Assembly: GCA_959347315.1 (NCBI GenBank)
Contig: OY365809.1
Location: forward strand, 45,565,447 to 45,629,446
Direction: 5' to 3'
DNA length: 64,000 nucleotides
DNA from: Bimastos eiseni
Lineage: Eukaryota > Annelida > Clitellata > Crassiclitellata > Lumbricidae
The notes beneath the pieces were generated by a model. The model saw only the letters and a program-made list of their open reading frames with translations. It was not told where the DNA came from and made no database searches. The translations under genes and the position numbers were made by a program. Shown in pieces: positions 37,382-49,900 of this stretch; within the stretch, counting starts at the first letter, position 1; every line of letters begins with the position of its first letter.

Positions 37382-38154
37382 TCCTAACTATGGTCGCCAC
37401 AAGGAACTTATTCAACGACAGCTTGCAAAATTTGTCAAACTCAGTGCACTGACGCAGATATCAGTTTCAATTTTAGCTTTTAGAAGACTCTCTCAGTTAG
37501 GTCATTACGCTCTTCATATTTTCTGCCATCAATTTTCTGGCAAGTGTTTTGCGAGAGTGCGGAATAGTCAATGTGATGGTTACTTCGAATTGTACGTTGC
37601 TGAAGTCAACGAAATTTGCTTCATTCAATAAGAACATTGAGATGGAAAGAATTTGGTGCGCTGTTAAAATTAATGTCTACCAATCCTGCTATAGTCAGAA
37701 ACAGAAAGATAACAGGCGTTACTCAAGAATGCGAAGATATCCAAACTAAAAAAATTAAAGGGAACATAGACAACGACGAGGCCTACTTACAAAATTCGCC
37801 CAACATTGAGCCCTTACGCAGATATCAATTTTAGCTTTAAGACGCCCTACTTTTAGGTCATTTTAAACGTGTGCTTTGAGGGCCTTCTCATCCTCTGCGA
37901 GGAGGCTACTCCTTAAAAAAGCTAGTACTTTGCGATTGACTTTAGAAGTTTTGAGATCACGATTGCAATTGTCTACTGAAATCATAAGTTGTTCTAATTA
38001 AAAAAATTGCTTTACTTTCAAGTTCCACTTTAGAAGTTTTAAGATTACGATTACGAAAGAAATCGCTTAGCACGAGCGCTGCCTCAGTGACTACATCAAA
38101 TCGGTTCATAATCCAAACCAATGACAACCAAATGTCTACCACTCCTTTACAGGT
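37382..38154. other. 3' flank of SLC5 copy 3
   Basis: No exon. It aligns in patches with the flanks of copies 1 and 2 (37600-37700 and 37880-38130), including a GATTACGATTACGA block. The short open frames here have no conserved counterpart and are not called. Confidence 0.45.
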
Positions 38155-38228
38155 GGAATAATTGAATAATTGAATGAATGATTTAATTAATGAATGCATG
38201 ATCGAATGCGTAATCGAATGAATGAATG

Positions 38229-38267
<39 letters not shown>

Positions 38268-38272
38268 GAATA
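38155..38272. repeat. Tetranucleotide array (GAAT then GATT)
   Basis: Interrupted GAAT units pass into nine or so perfect GATT units near 38231-38263. Tails of this kind often end LINE insertions in this window. Confidence 0.9.
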
Positions 38273-38682
38273 CAAACTCATTGAAATCTCACTCGGCTTC
38301 AACATTATGCACCCACACAACAAGCTATAACGGAGCCTTTGCGTGTCATACTTTCAAGAGTGAATTATAAAAGTTAATTTTGGTTAGACTGCTACACCAA
38401 AGCCTTAGGCCAACATACCACCTAAGACGTACACTTGAAGATCCCGAGAGAAACCTCAGATAAGCTGAGATAGCTGACAAGGTTAAAAATGCACAATGGT
38501 GTATTTGCACTTCCTTTTAGAAACTGCGTTAAGGCATTGGCGATATTAAATCCCTGTGCTAAGCTCGTTGTCGGTCGCCCTCAGCGCATTCGTTGAAAAC
38601 ATTCCCTGATCTAGCAGCGACAGGAACAGCAGAATAACGGTGGCATTCTTAGTCTATCAGGCTGTAACGGAACCTACTTCGA

Positions 38683-39180
38683 GTGATATTCGTTTCCTAC
38701 TCTTCTCATTCGGTTATTATGTTAATTTTTCTTGATCGTGTACTACGAACTACATCGCGCATAATAATCGGCCTACATCATAAGATGACCATGTCACCCG
38801 ATATAAATTTTATGTTGGAGATTATGCATTGGCTTCCTGTCCGACAGCGTATTGGGTATAGAATTGTCCCTCTGGTCTGGCGAAACCAGCTTGGCCTTGC
38901 ATCGGTCAGCCGTGTGTCACCTAGCATCGGGGACACGGGGTTTCGCTCCCTTCGCTGTACTGAGAGTGAGGTATTGATGATCCCGTTTGCCCGTAAAACA
39001 CCTGTGAAAACCGCACCTCCTCTGTAGTATAGGTTGTACCGTTCGGAATGGTCTCCATCATCCCTTGATCATGTACTGATAAGTTCAATGGCCATTTTGA
39101 AAACTTACTTTCTTGTCAGGGCTGGAGTTGGGACCGTTTGTGAAAATATACTTGCTCTGATCAATTTATGAATGAATGAA
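38683..39180 (+). mobile_element. CR1/L2-like LINE reverse transcriptase C-terminal remnant
   Basis: A frame at about 38683-39027 contains MHWLPVRQRIGYRI followed by GFRSLRCTESEVLMIPFARK, the order seen at the C-terminus of CR1/L2-type LINE ORF2 ('LHWLPVRQRI ... SLRSS...VP'). Downstream TATGAATGAATGAACG near 39165 looks like a LINE tail. It is 5'-truncated and not a host gene. Confidence 0.75.
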
Positions 39181-39941
39181 CGAAGCGCTGACAGCTTGAA
39201 AGCGGCTTCACCTGAATCCACCAAATATTTATGTACACGGAACACGACGATAAGCGATGGTAAATCGAATTTAATCCCAGCTGGTCATGGTGATTGGTGA
39301 GAGCCCCGTGGTTTATGCGATTCTGCGATTACGCAAGACTTCGCCTGAACTACGGGACCTAGTCATGGGGAGGGTTGTAGACAATCATGTCACCCGATAT
39401 AAAAATCTAAAACGAGTTAAATTCTGACGCATTTGGCAGTTGACGTGTCAAGTGAGCGAGTGTAGCAAGGCCGAGAATGGTGAGATTGCTGACACAAAGA
39501 ACGCAGCTGCTGAATGCTGATCTGTCAGAAGCGATTGGCCTAGGTCACATCGGATAGAGTAAGATCTGCAGTTTGGCTAGTAATACGTTATGGCATGCAC
39601 CGCAAACGATAAAACCTAGAACGCGGAGACGTTAAGGTAAGTCGCAATCAATTATTAAATTATCAAACATACTCGAACAGAGCCCAGAGACTCTGAACAT
39701 CCATGCCATCTGTCAACTCTCGACGGGAATCCGTTGGTTGGTTCTACGCTTATGCGTGGGACGAACACTGATGACTCTTTTCAGCATACTGCGCATAGCT
39801 TTGCTAATTGGTGTGTTTTTACTTGTTCGCTGCGATATCTTGAAGGGGCGCTATATAAATGTTACATTACATTTGATGGCCGATATTTGACCATTGATCA
39901 AATTGTTTGTTGTTCATACTCGGAAACCAGAAATCGCATCG
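39181..39941. other. Intergenic stretch upstream of exon 1 relic
   Basis: No gene recognised. A strong donor-like GTTAAG/GTAAGT at 39636/39637 could end a 5' UTR exon for the relic or for copy 4. A + oriented LINE 3' end (GGGGCGCTATATAAATG) lies near 39845-39862. Confidence 0.35.
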
Positions 39942-40025
39942 ATGGATCAATTGGCTTGGCCTGATTATATCCTGGTCGTATTTCTCGTCATCTCATTCAT
40001 TTGGGATCGGTGTCTACCATACCTA
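39942..40025 (+). pseudogene. Truncated, frameshifted SLC5 exon 1 relic
   Basis: Starts ATG and reads MDQLAWPDYILVVFLVIS, closely matching exon 1 of the intact copies. A short insertion (about 4 bases) near 39996-40000 shifts the frame before the GIGVYH block, and similarity ends near 40025. The rest of the exon is replaced by LINE-tail-like sequence. It lies 1 kb upstream of the intact exon 1 of copy 4. Confidence 0.88.
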
Positions 40026-40442
40026 ATCTTTTGCGCATATATCAGGCTATTTATATAGAGCCTTACAAGAACATCTCGAAGGCGCTATCATAGATCACCT
40101 ACTAAATAATTCAATTATGGATTCTTTCGTTGATGCCTAACTGTCTATCTGAGGCAACTCAGAGCGCCCTATACCAGATCACATTATCAATTACCCAATA
40201 TTTGCAATGCCCTATTTTGCAAAAAGTTGAAGATTAGTCAAATAGAAATTGCTATTGTAAAGTAATATCGGGGAAATCTCCGTTGAGTGTAATGGAAAAG
40301 GCGCTATAAATGTGTGGCTGTAAATGCCAAATTAAGAATTAATGACTGATTTATTGATCGTGTGCAAAAGCCGTCATTTTTATGTATTATGGGAATTTCT
40401 GTCAACAAAAGTTTATCACGTTATACAAGCTCAGTGTCTGTT

Positions 40443-40869
40443 AGGAGCCGTTCACATATTATACAACGCTCAAGGCGTAGTTGGGTGGGTTCCTGTTTTG
40501 TTAGCGTCATATTGTGTATGGTGGGGGTTGAAGGTTTCGCTATATAACAAACTTTTTCAGCTTATGCTATTTTTCCTGTCAATTGGAAATTCCGTATACA
40601 ACGGACCTTCATTGTTTATTTGAAGTTCACAATACGTTGTGAACCAAAACTAGCACCATCAGCTGCCACCAGGTGAATTTATTTGACGTTCTTACTTGTC
40701 ATTTATAAATCCACTTTAACAATTTTCTTTTTACAATTTTAACAATTTCCTGTGCACAGCATTATGCGATCTTAAATTCAATTCTGTGTGATTTGTTTAG
40801 ATTCTGGTTTAAACTAAAATTAATTCAATTGAGATAATTATTTCGGTATATTATATGTGAACGGCCCCT
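40443..40869. mobile_element. TIR DNA transposon, internally deleted copy (element B)
   Basis: Begins TTAGGAGCCGTTCACATATT and ends with the complement of TAAGGGGCCGTTCACAT. The left roughly 400 bp is clearly homologous to element A at 649-1832 (shared CACAATGCGTTGTGAACC-type palindrome and GCACCATNAGCTGCCACC). The internal 750 bp of A are missing. It lies just upstream of exon 1 of copy 4, within its likely promoter or 5' UTR intron. Confidence 0.85.
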
Positions 40870-40958
40870 TATTAGCTATCTTCGTTGTAAAAAAAAGCAT
40901 AAAGTTAACTGAGGTCTTTTCGTTACAGACTTTTCTTTTATTCTGACAAATCGCATCC

Positions 40959-43900
40959 ATGGATTACCTCGCTTGGCCGGATTACCTTGTCCTGGTGGCA
41001 TTTCTCGTCATCTCGCTTGGAATTGGCGTCTACCACTCCTTAACAGGTGGTCGACAGAGGACAACCACCGAGTTCTTTATGGCAAACCGCTCTCTCAAGG
41101 TCATTCCTACGGCCCTGTCCCTTCTGGCTTCCTTCCAATCGGCTGTTACAATCCTGGGAATGACGCCTGAGATGTACAGCTACGGATCGCAGTTTCTCAT
41201 AATGGCCATGCTTGCATTCACTCTCGGCATCCTTCTCACCATGCAGGTCATCGTTCCGTGGATCTATCCGATGAAATTAGTCAGCGTCAATGAGGTTAGT
41301 TCGAATGTTCGTCAATATCACGAATTATTGTAGTCATCGTTGTCGCCATCGTTTTCACCACCTTCATCATTACCGTCATCACCATTCGTCATTGCCATCA
41401 TCATTATCACGGTCGTGATCAGCATCATAGCCAATATCGTGGTCAATCTCAATAATAATAATATTATTATAATCTAGACAATAATATTATTGATGGATGC
41501 AGTCAACATGAACTTTGGATTTCTTAGGTAAAAAGTCATTATGACGACACAGTTCGAAAGAGCTACTGTATGCTAAATAAAAAAATGTACGTTTTTGTTT
41601 GTATAAAGCCACAGTAAAACCCTGGTCATGATATCTTTCAATGAGTAGATTCATTGAAATATTTCATCACCGCTGTCCGTTTGAAAGGCTCCCAGGTCAC
41701 CGTTCAGTCCGGGACTGACATCGACTGGCGCTTGCAACGGTTGACTTGTGGGCTTCTGCTTTGTGAGGTTTTCTACTCATCTTACGGTGGAGTATATATA
41801 ATAAGTTTATTTAACAACGCGTCCATGACAAGGATGATATGCGTGATCCTATGGTAGTCCGAGAAAGACATGTTTATGCCCAATTATAGGCCTACTAGAC
41901 TTTGCCCGATATTATTCTGCTATATACGCCTACTGTACGCATATATATACATACATACATATACATGTGTATATATACGTATGTATTGAATCGATTTCAA
42001 GTTACCTCTGCGATTTCAGATTATCCCCAGGGGTTGCATTTCTCAACGCGTGTAGTATATTATAGGCCCCATGAATGAGATCCTTCTTGTATGAATCACA
42101 ATTTGTAATTTTATAAAGTATTATTTAAGGTTTGGTGTGCGTCGTGTCACGATAATACGGCAGAGTGTAATGAAATGGTACATTTGTGATCACACATAAT
42201 ACGCTCATGGCTATCGATGAAGATTTCCTATGTTTTTGACACCATGAACTTGTCGCGATACACGATTATGTCGGCCTACCCACGCAGTCTCCGTACACGA
42301 CTAGACTAAGTGCTAACTTTCTTTAATTCTAGTATTTCGAACGTCGCTTCAAGTCGAAGTCTGTAACGATTCTAGCAGCCGTCACATCGATCATATCTGG
42401 CGTAAGATTTATAAATACTATTTTGCTTTTAACTGCATAATGTAGCCTAGGTTTTGTCGTTTCGCATCTGACTTATCACTGAATATTCAGAATCGCTCTC
42501 AGCGTGACAGCGCCGAGAAAATAAGTCTTCAGGCAACAAAGGATAGTACCTTGATTAAATCCTATAAGCCTAGTGCGGATTGTGGGTACTGATTACTATA
42601 GAAGTCAATGTTTCTAGTTCATGTGGCGAAATTCCACACCTTGCTGCGGGGTACCTTTAAAAAATAAAATCTCATAAACTCGTTTAGTGCAATAAAAATA
42701 ATGAGTATCGTATCAACAACTTTGAATGCCATTTGTAGGAAGTAGACCCATGTGCAAGTTGTGTAGAGAGGATTTAAAGACTGTTTGACTCGTTTTGTAC
42801 AGATTGTGTACATGGGTGCAGCGATGTACGCTCCGTCGGCAGCTCTAGCATCAGGTGTGTTTACACTTCGCAGTTGAGAACTTTTATTACTCTGTACCGA
42901 ACGTACCTCATGATATTCAGAGCCTATGATATATTTGAGTGGCTCATCAAATAGCAGAGGCGTGACTAGCAGATAGATCAGGAAGCAATGGCAAGTATTT
43001 ATTTAGATGCATTTATACACCTTAATAATACACTATGCCCGGAAAAACGGACCCCTTATCATAATACGAAAAGAAGTTGTAAATATTCGTCGATTTTTTA
43101 AATTAAAAAAGCGTTTTAAACGAAAATTAAACCTGACATAGTTATCTAGTGCTGTATAGAATAAGTAGGCCTATGATAGTTCCGTCAGCCAATAGTGACG
43201 TCATAGCGACGTCATTTGCATCAAATTTCAAGTATTAAGGACGGCCTAACATTTATCGACAGAATGTTCAACGCATTAAAAATTTCATCGATGAATATGG
43301 TTAAAATTTATTATTATATTTGAGTAATGTAATACTACAAGGTATGTTCAAAGTGTCTGCATTTGGCCTCAACACAAGATTCAAGACGCGTGCATCATTG
43401 GCTAATAGAAGCATGCATCAATGACCAGCTGAAAAAATTCCTCCCAGAAATTAACTTTGTAATTTAAAGACGTCGCGATGACGTACTTTTTTAAACCAGG
43501 ACGCTCATAAATTGTAAATTTGTGAATAAATATGTCGGAATTAAAACGGTACTCGAATTTTAAAAATCGAAGATTATTTATTATTTAGTTCATATTATCA
43601 TTAATGCTCTCTTTATTTCCACACACAGTGTATAGATACATGTATGCAATGATTATAATACTATGGATAAGCTGCAGCAGCTTGTTGCGTGGATTCAAAG
43701 TCGTCAGAAAAGGGAATCGAGGTAGCGATTCGTTAGTGTTATTTAGACAGTGGCAAGCCACAGTTGTATCTCTGCCAGAACCTATTGGCCAAAAATACAT
43801 CTGACCTAAGTTGATGCAAAATATCAGTTGCATGTTCTTGACAAATACGCACACTGGCGTTATTGTCCGCAGCTAAATTTCCGACTTCGTGTAGTCTGCC

Positions 43901-46900
43901 GACGAGCCCAGACTACAGACAGACCAACTATCTGGTGAACATTTCTGTAGGTCCATGCGTCATATTGTTGAAAATAGTGTTTGCGGTATATATTTTATGG
44001 TCTAACCCCAGATCCACAGATAACATCTCAGTAGATCGGCACAAATAATTGAACCGAGCACCTCAGCCGTCGATGCGTTCAAAGGATAACAGCCTAAGCA
44101 CTTCTTAGATTATAGGCGATAGGGCTTAGACTCTTTGAAGCATCGACAGCGAGTTTTTCTGTGAGCTTTTAATTTTCTCTTCTGAAAAATAAAATGTAGA
44201 GACTGTGAGACGTGGAATTCTTTTCATGATGATTTATGTCCATCTGTGTCTCAGTAACTGGACTTCCCATTGTGGTCTCGATTCCAGCCATGGCTGTCGT
44301 TTCAGTAGCATACACCGCCTTGGTAAGTATTCAAACCCAACCGTTGCTATTGACTAGAGAATGAATGAGAAATTGTCACGAATTCTGATAGATTCGATGA
44401 AAGAACCGCTTTTGACACCTTGACCAGGACTCAATGCTAATGTCACTCTTTGATTAATTTCAAGAATGAACTATATTTTATGGGAGTCTATGATGCAAGG
44501 CCGAATAGCATTTGATATCTTGGTGACAAAATTCCAATTTAGTAGATGTCATTAGTGGATGAGATATGCCTTAGCTGTTCATCTTTCAATTTACTATAAG
44601 CACCTGTGAAATTGATGTATGGACCTACATTGAACGCTGATTGCTTATGCAATTAATTAAAAACCTAGATTTCTAAAGCCAAATTCACCCGTGAGAGCCC
44701 AACTAATAGGATTTGAGATACATCGGCTTAGCTACTTTACGTTACAGGGTGGAATGAGAGCCGTAATCTGGACAGATGTCTTCCAATGCATCGTCATGTT
44801 CGGCGGACTACTTGCGATTCTCATTAAGGTCAGGATAATTCGCAAAGCTTCTGCTCCAGCGTACAATGACAACTATAACGATTTTTAAAATAATCGCATA
44901 CAGTCATCATTATTCGTCAGGCGCTCTGGTCTAAAGCATTTCCAATTGATTGGTCTGAAATCATAAAAATATGTGTTGAGCAACCTGCTTATCTGAACCT
45001 GGAATAAATACACCGTTACCGTAATTGCTTTCGCGCAAGATTCATTTTGTTTAGGCGCGCTTAATCAATCAATCAGTCAATCAATCAATACAATTTATAT
45101 AGCGCCTCTTCAAGATAACTAATGCGTACATTTGTGACCCATTGGTTAGAGAGCTCTACCTGTAACTCGGAGCGTTGTGGTTCGAGCATAACCCAAAGCA
45201 GTTACTTTGCAGAGACCTTGAGGAGCAAGTCCTTCACATGCTATTAATTGCTCTTAGTGTAATCGCTGTTCTGTCTTATGGTCGGTCGTGAGCGCTTCTG
45301 AACTGTGGAGCATCATCATAATATGATTATAGTTGAACTGCATGAACTTGAGCGTGTAGGCCAACTTACCATAATTAGTCCATTAATTGTGTCTTTATTT
45401 CGCGCGATCTCTCAGTGCCATCCCTTTACTTACTTACTCTGATGTGTCCGTTGACAGGGTTTGGTTGTTGTTGGTGGATTTGACAACGTCTTCAGGCTAT
45501 GTTCGCAAGCGGGTCGCTTGGACTGGGTCGAGTAGGTAGCCTAATCTTTAGCTGATGTAATGACAAGGAGATGATTGCGTTGTGATTAGCGGTTACGTAG
45601 CGTCGTTGCGTGTACAGGCCGTTAAACGTCATTATTATAATACAATACACTTACACCATAAAAAGAAACTCGACGTTTTAATCATGTATGGTTATAAGAG
45701 AACGTTCCAGAGTTCCCACAAAAGACTATGCGACGAAAGGGAATATCCTGCCTACATGCAGCCCATATGAGACGCTCATTGTTCCATGTAGCAGTCGTTT
45801 TTGCTATACACCGGTTCAAGCGCATAATTATCATGCGATGCACTGGAACGCAGTATTACACACATGTCGCAGCATTATAGTGACATTCCTAAACGGCAAT
45901 AAACAAATGTTCGGATGCATACTCATATACCATATACAACATACTGCATCGCACAGCACACGATTCGATGTGATGCGCTCTTAGTCAATACTCTGACTAG
46001 TAATCTTTCTCATGTAAGATGGCGGCTTATACGTGTTTGCGTGTGTTCCTCCCTTCCAGCTGGAGTCCAGATCCAACTGTTCGACACACTGTCTGGGGAT
46101 TTCTGTTTGGCCTGTCGATGGCTTGGCTCAACCTTTTCGGTCTCTGCCAGGCAGGTGTTCAGCGCTACTCGGCTACAAAGACGTTGTCACGAGCCAAACT
46201 GTAAGTGTATATGTAGGTGTGTACAGACTCTTCGCTCTCTCAGGATCAGATTCAGACAGCACTGGCCTGGAGCTCACCAACTTATGAAAGTCATCTAAAG
46301 AAACCGTGTTCAATGTTTTTGTTCTTATAATTATGCTTTAAAAACAATCACAGTATTTTGGCTTAATTAAACCTTAAACTTACTTTAATTGAATGAGGAC
46401 ATACGTGTAGAGAGTCAAAACTCTTCCATTCGAGGTCTTTAATTTAAGCTTCGCTGATGCTGAGTCCGACCCCTCGTCACGTACGATCTGAATGTTGGGC
46501 TCTGTGGCAGTTCGATTGGGTGTCCTTGGTTTCAGTTGTGACTTCGATTTCAGTGCCAACGAAGTCAATATCATGATTCAATTAGGTTTAGGCCTAAAGG
46601 CACAGTTTGCAGTTAGACTACCATTGCTAATCGAAGCAACCAATTAGCTGAATTATTTTTCCGATTTAGTGACTGTCCATTGTTGTCGCTAACTATTATC
46701 TTCCTTGTCATCATCATCATCGTCCTCGTCATCATCACTTGTATGTTATCGTGACTATAATTATCTGTGTAGAACCATTGCCGTTACTCTTCTCATCTAT
46801 TTCGTTTTCAACCCAATCGTCTGTTTAATCGGACTCATCGTTGTCGCTTTCTACGCTTCCATCGGATGCGATCCACTGGCCAGCCGAGAAATCAGCAACA

Positions 46901-49900
46901 CCAATCAGGTTCAATCATGCGACAATATATCCTTTCTGAAACCATTCAAACGAAGATATCAAGCATTGACTGTATTGTATTTTATGAACTTCTAAAGCGC
47001 CTCTTCAGAGTATATGCATGTACAACCTAATCAATTAACTTGCACGAAATGCGAAAGCATAAGCCAGATAATCAATAAATAGTTTATTGTTTCCAACCAA
47101 GGAATATTTACAGGTTCGTTTTAATCGGAGTAAAATCGGGGTTGGTAAGAAAAGGAGGACCCAAGGCACAAATTGCCCGGAAAAAGGAACCTTTGAACGT
47201 ACAGTCGATTGATTGCGGTCAAACTTCAAAGTAGTTCAAAATTTTACATTGAATCATTGAACTATTATTTATAAACAGTAATTTTGACTATTCTCAACTA
47301 AATGTAAGTCGGTATAATAGACAATAAATAGTAATTATGTCCTGACAAATGAACTGGTAAACCGCAGTAATTAAATTAATGAAATGGCCTCTATTATTTT
47401 AATTAGCAATAAATGTTGGCTTTAATTAAGCATAATCCTTCCACTTTATTTTTTTAAATGTGCAATCGGGTTACTCGAAAGAAAGTGAGAATTTGACGTC
47501 TTGATATCATCGATTTTTTTTCTGAGTCTAAAGAGAGAAAAGGAATGCGAAGTAAGTTTAGGGCTAATAATAATGTAAGCCCTTCTTTACGGATGTTAAC
47601 TTTGAAAAGCATTTACCAATACTCGTTTTTAGAATCTCTGGTTGAATCGTGATGGGAGCCTATCTCCTTATAGAACATGGCAAGTTTCAAAAGAAATTCA
47701 GGAGTGGAATGTAGTATAAAATTATAATGAGACACTTACAAAGGGAATCACTCAGAATGTGCATGAAGTTTAAGTGTGGGTCATAATACTGAAAGCAGAC
47801 TAATTAAATAATTAATCGAAAGGTAAATAATGCATTATATATAGGGCTTATGCTAGGCCTACGTATGCTGTTTGGTAGTAAAAGCAATGATTTGGATCGG
47901 GAGCGCCTTGAAAATAATGTTCCATTAAAATTGAAATCGAAATTTAAATTCTTTAATTTGCAGCTGTTGCCTCGTTTTGTGTTGAGAATTTTTGCCGACG
48001 CTCCTGGTTTTGCTGGACTTTTTCTGGCCACACTCTACGGAGGAGCTCTCAGGTACTTCATGAAATGGTTATCACATGAACGTGCTCCCATTCTTATCGT
48101 CGTTTTCGTCCTAAAACTTTTGGCATCAGTATTTCAATTGTGCTGATAATTATTAGATCCGAACCTTTAGTCTTTTGATCCAACAGTTATTCCTTGGCTG
48201 CTCGATTCTCTTATTTTTAACACTGTTTCACTCAATACTTCCTGGGTTTAACACATGTAGACCTACTAAACTCAACTGGGAACCAGTGAAGATTATCGTT
48301 CAAGTGCTAAGGTAAGAATGTGTTGTTCAATCTCGAGCTAAGAAGTCAGTTGATTGCTGCCTAAAGATGTAATGCAAATCTTCTAAGCTTTCTTTGCGCT
48401 CACAAAACGATCCAGGAAGACCAGCTTATTATATTAACCAGCGCTATATCAAATCAGGTCCGTAATATCCAAGCAGCTCTGTTCGTTCCGGGGTCAGAAT
48501 CCGGGGATTGGGGTCAATCCGAGTTATGTTGACCTTGATATTTGTATGGGAGCGTTTTGTAACATTTTTATATCATGAAGTGCTTAAACGGATGGCCAAA
48601 AGAACAAACAGAACGACAAACCTACGGAGAGGCATTGCATCGATGCACCGCATAATTATTATGCGCCATTTTTTTTATTGACAGTTCAATTTCTTCGTCA
48701 TTGAGTGGAGCTGCCGCTAACTGTTGGGAAGATATTCTCCAGTGGAAACTGATGCACTATAACGAGTCACAAAAAGCCCTTCTCAACCGGTTCATGGGTC
48801 AGTATTATTGGTCTCTTCTATAATAAACCATACGCTTCGGTGGGACATTGACCATGACACTCAGGATATGAAGAGCTCTCTTCCGTCTTCCATTTTCTAC
48901 CCTTATTTTCTTTAAATATTCATTTACATTCATTTTATCATCTATAAACCAACTGAAATTGACAAAGAATTGCAATTTCAGTTTATATTTGATAATGATG
49001 ACTTCTTTTAAATCCGTTTCATTCCGCACGAGCATTAGGCTACATGTCAGTGACGATCATCCTAAACATAAAGTGAGGTCTTTGTCAGAGCAATAACAAT
49101 AAATTATTATAATCCGTCACAGAAGCTCGCTTGAAATCCGATAGTTCAGAGACAGAAAGGAGGCTGCAATGAGTGAATAAGTAAGCAAGTGGAGCAGATG
49201 GTTGTTCACAGCTCTGAGTGATATCGAGTATCAGACTCACATTTCGGCGACACCATGCTCGCGTCGTTTCAACTGTAGCTAATTAATGAATAAGTGATAA
49301 TGATAGTAACAATATAGTAATAATCTCTAAGTCCCTTCGGAGAACGAAGTATAGTAGCCTACCACAGCGCAGATAAAATAATTGTAATACTAATATAAAA
49401 ACAAAGATTTTAATGATAGCGACAATATCTATAATTACTTTATTATTGCCTCATTTCATCCTTATCTACCTCAGATTGTCACGTGTTACCTAACTTATCC
49501 TGCAAGTACTAATATATAAATACAACCGATTACAGTTGTGGTCTTTGGTGTTGCTGCAACTGGAGTAGCTTTCTTGGCGTCTGCTGTTCCCGGTCCAATC
49601 ACTCAGGTAGGATGACGTTACCATGACAGCTGGATGCATCGTTGTTACCATGGTTATCATCATTGTTGTTATCGCCATTGCCACTGTTATTGTCATTACT
49701 ATCGTCGTCGTTATTTTGTCGTTAACGGCGCTTTTATTGCCTTTGACGTTTAAACTCTTTGTCGGTTTCATTTCCCTCTTTAATCATGGACATTGTTCGA
49801 TATATATTCATTTATACAATAAGTCAACATTTTAGTATTAGTTTTAAAGTCAGTAAGAATCAATTGACCTTCACTATTTTGAATGGAGCGAGCTTCACAT

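Noticed and set aside
38683..39027. 114-residue frame as a host gene
   Set aside because: Its motifs are those of a LINE reverse transcriptase terminus.
43585..43854. 89-residue minus-strand frame inside intron 3 of copy 4
   Set aside because: No recognisable motif, no splice context; likely chance.
45122..45200. tRNA gene
   Set aside because: A/B-box motifs are present but no cloverleaf; part of a SINE.
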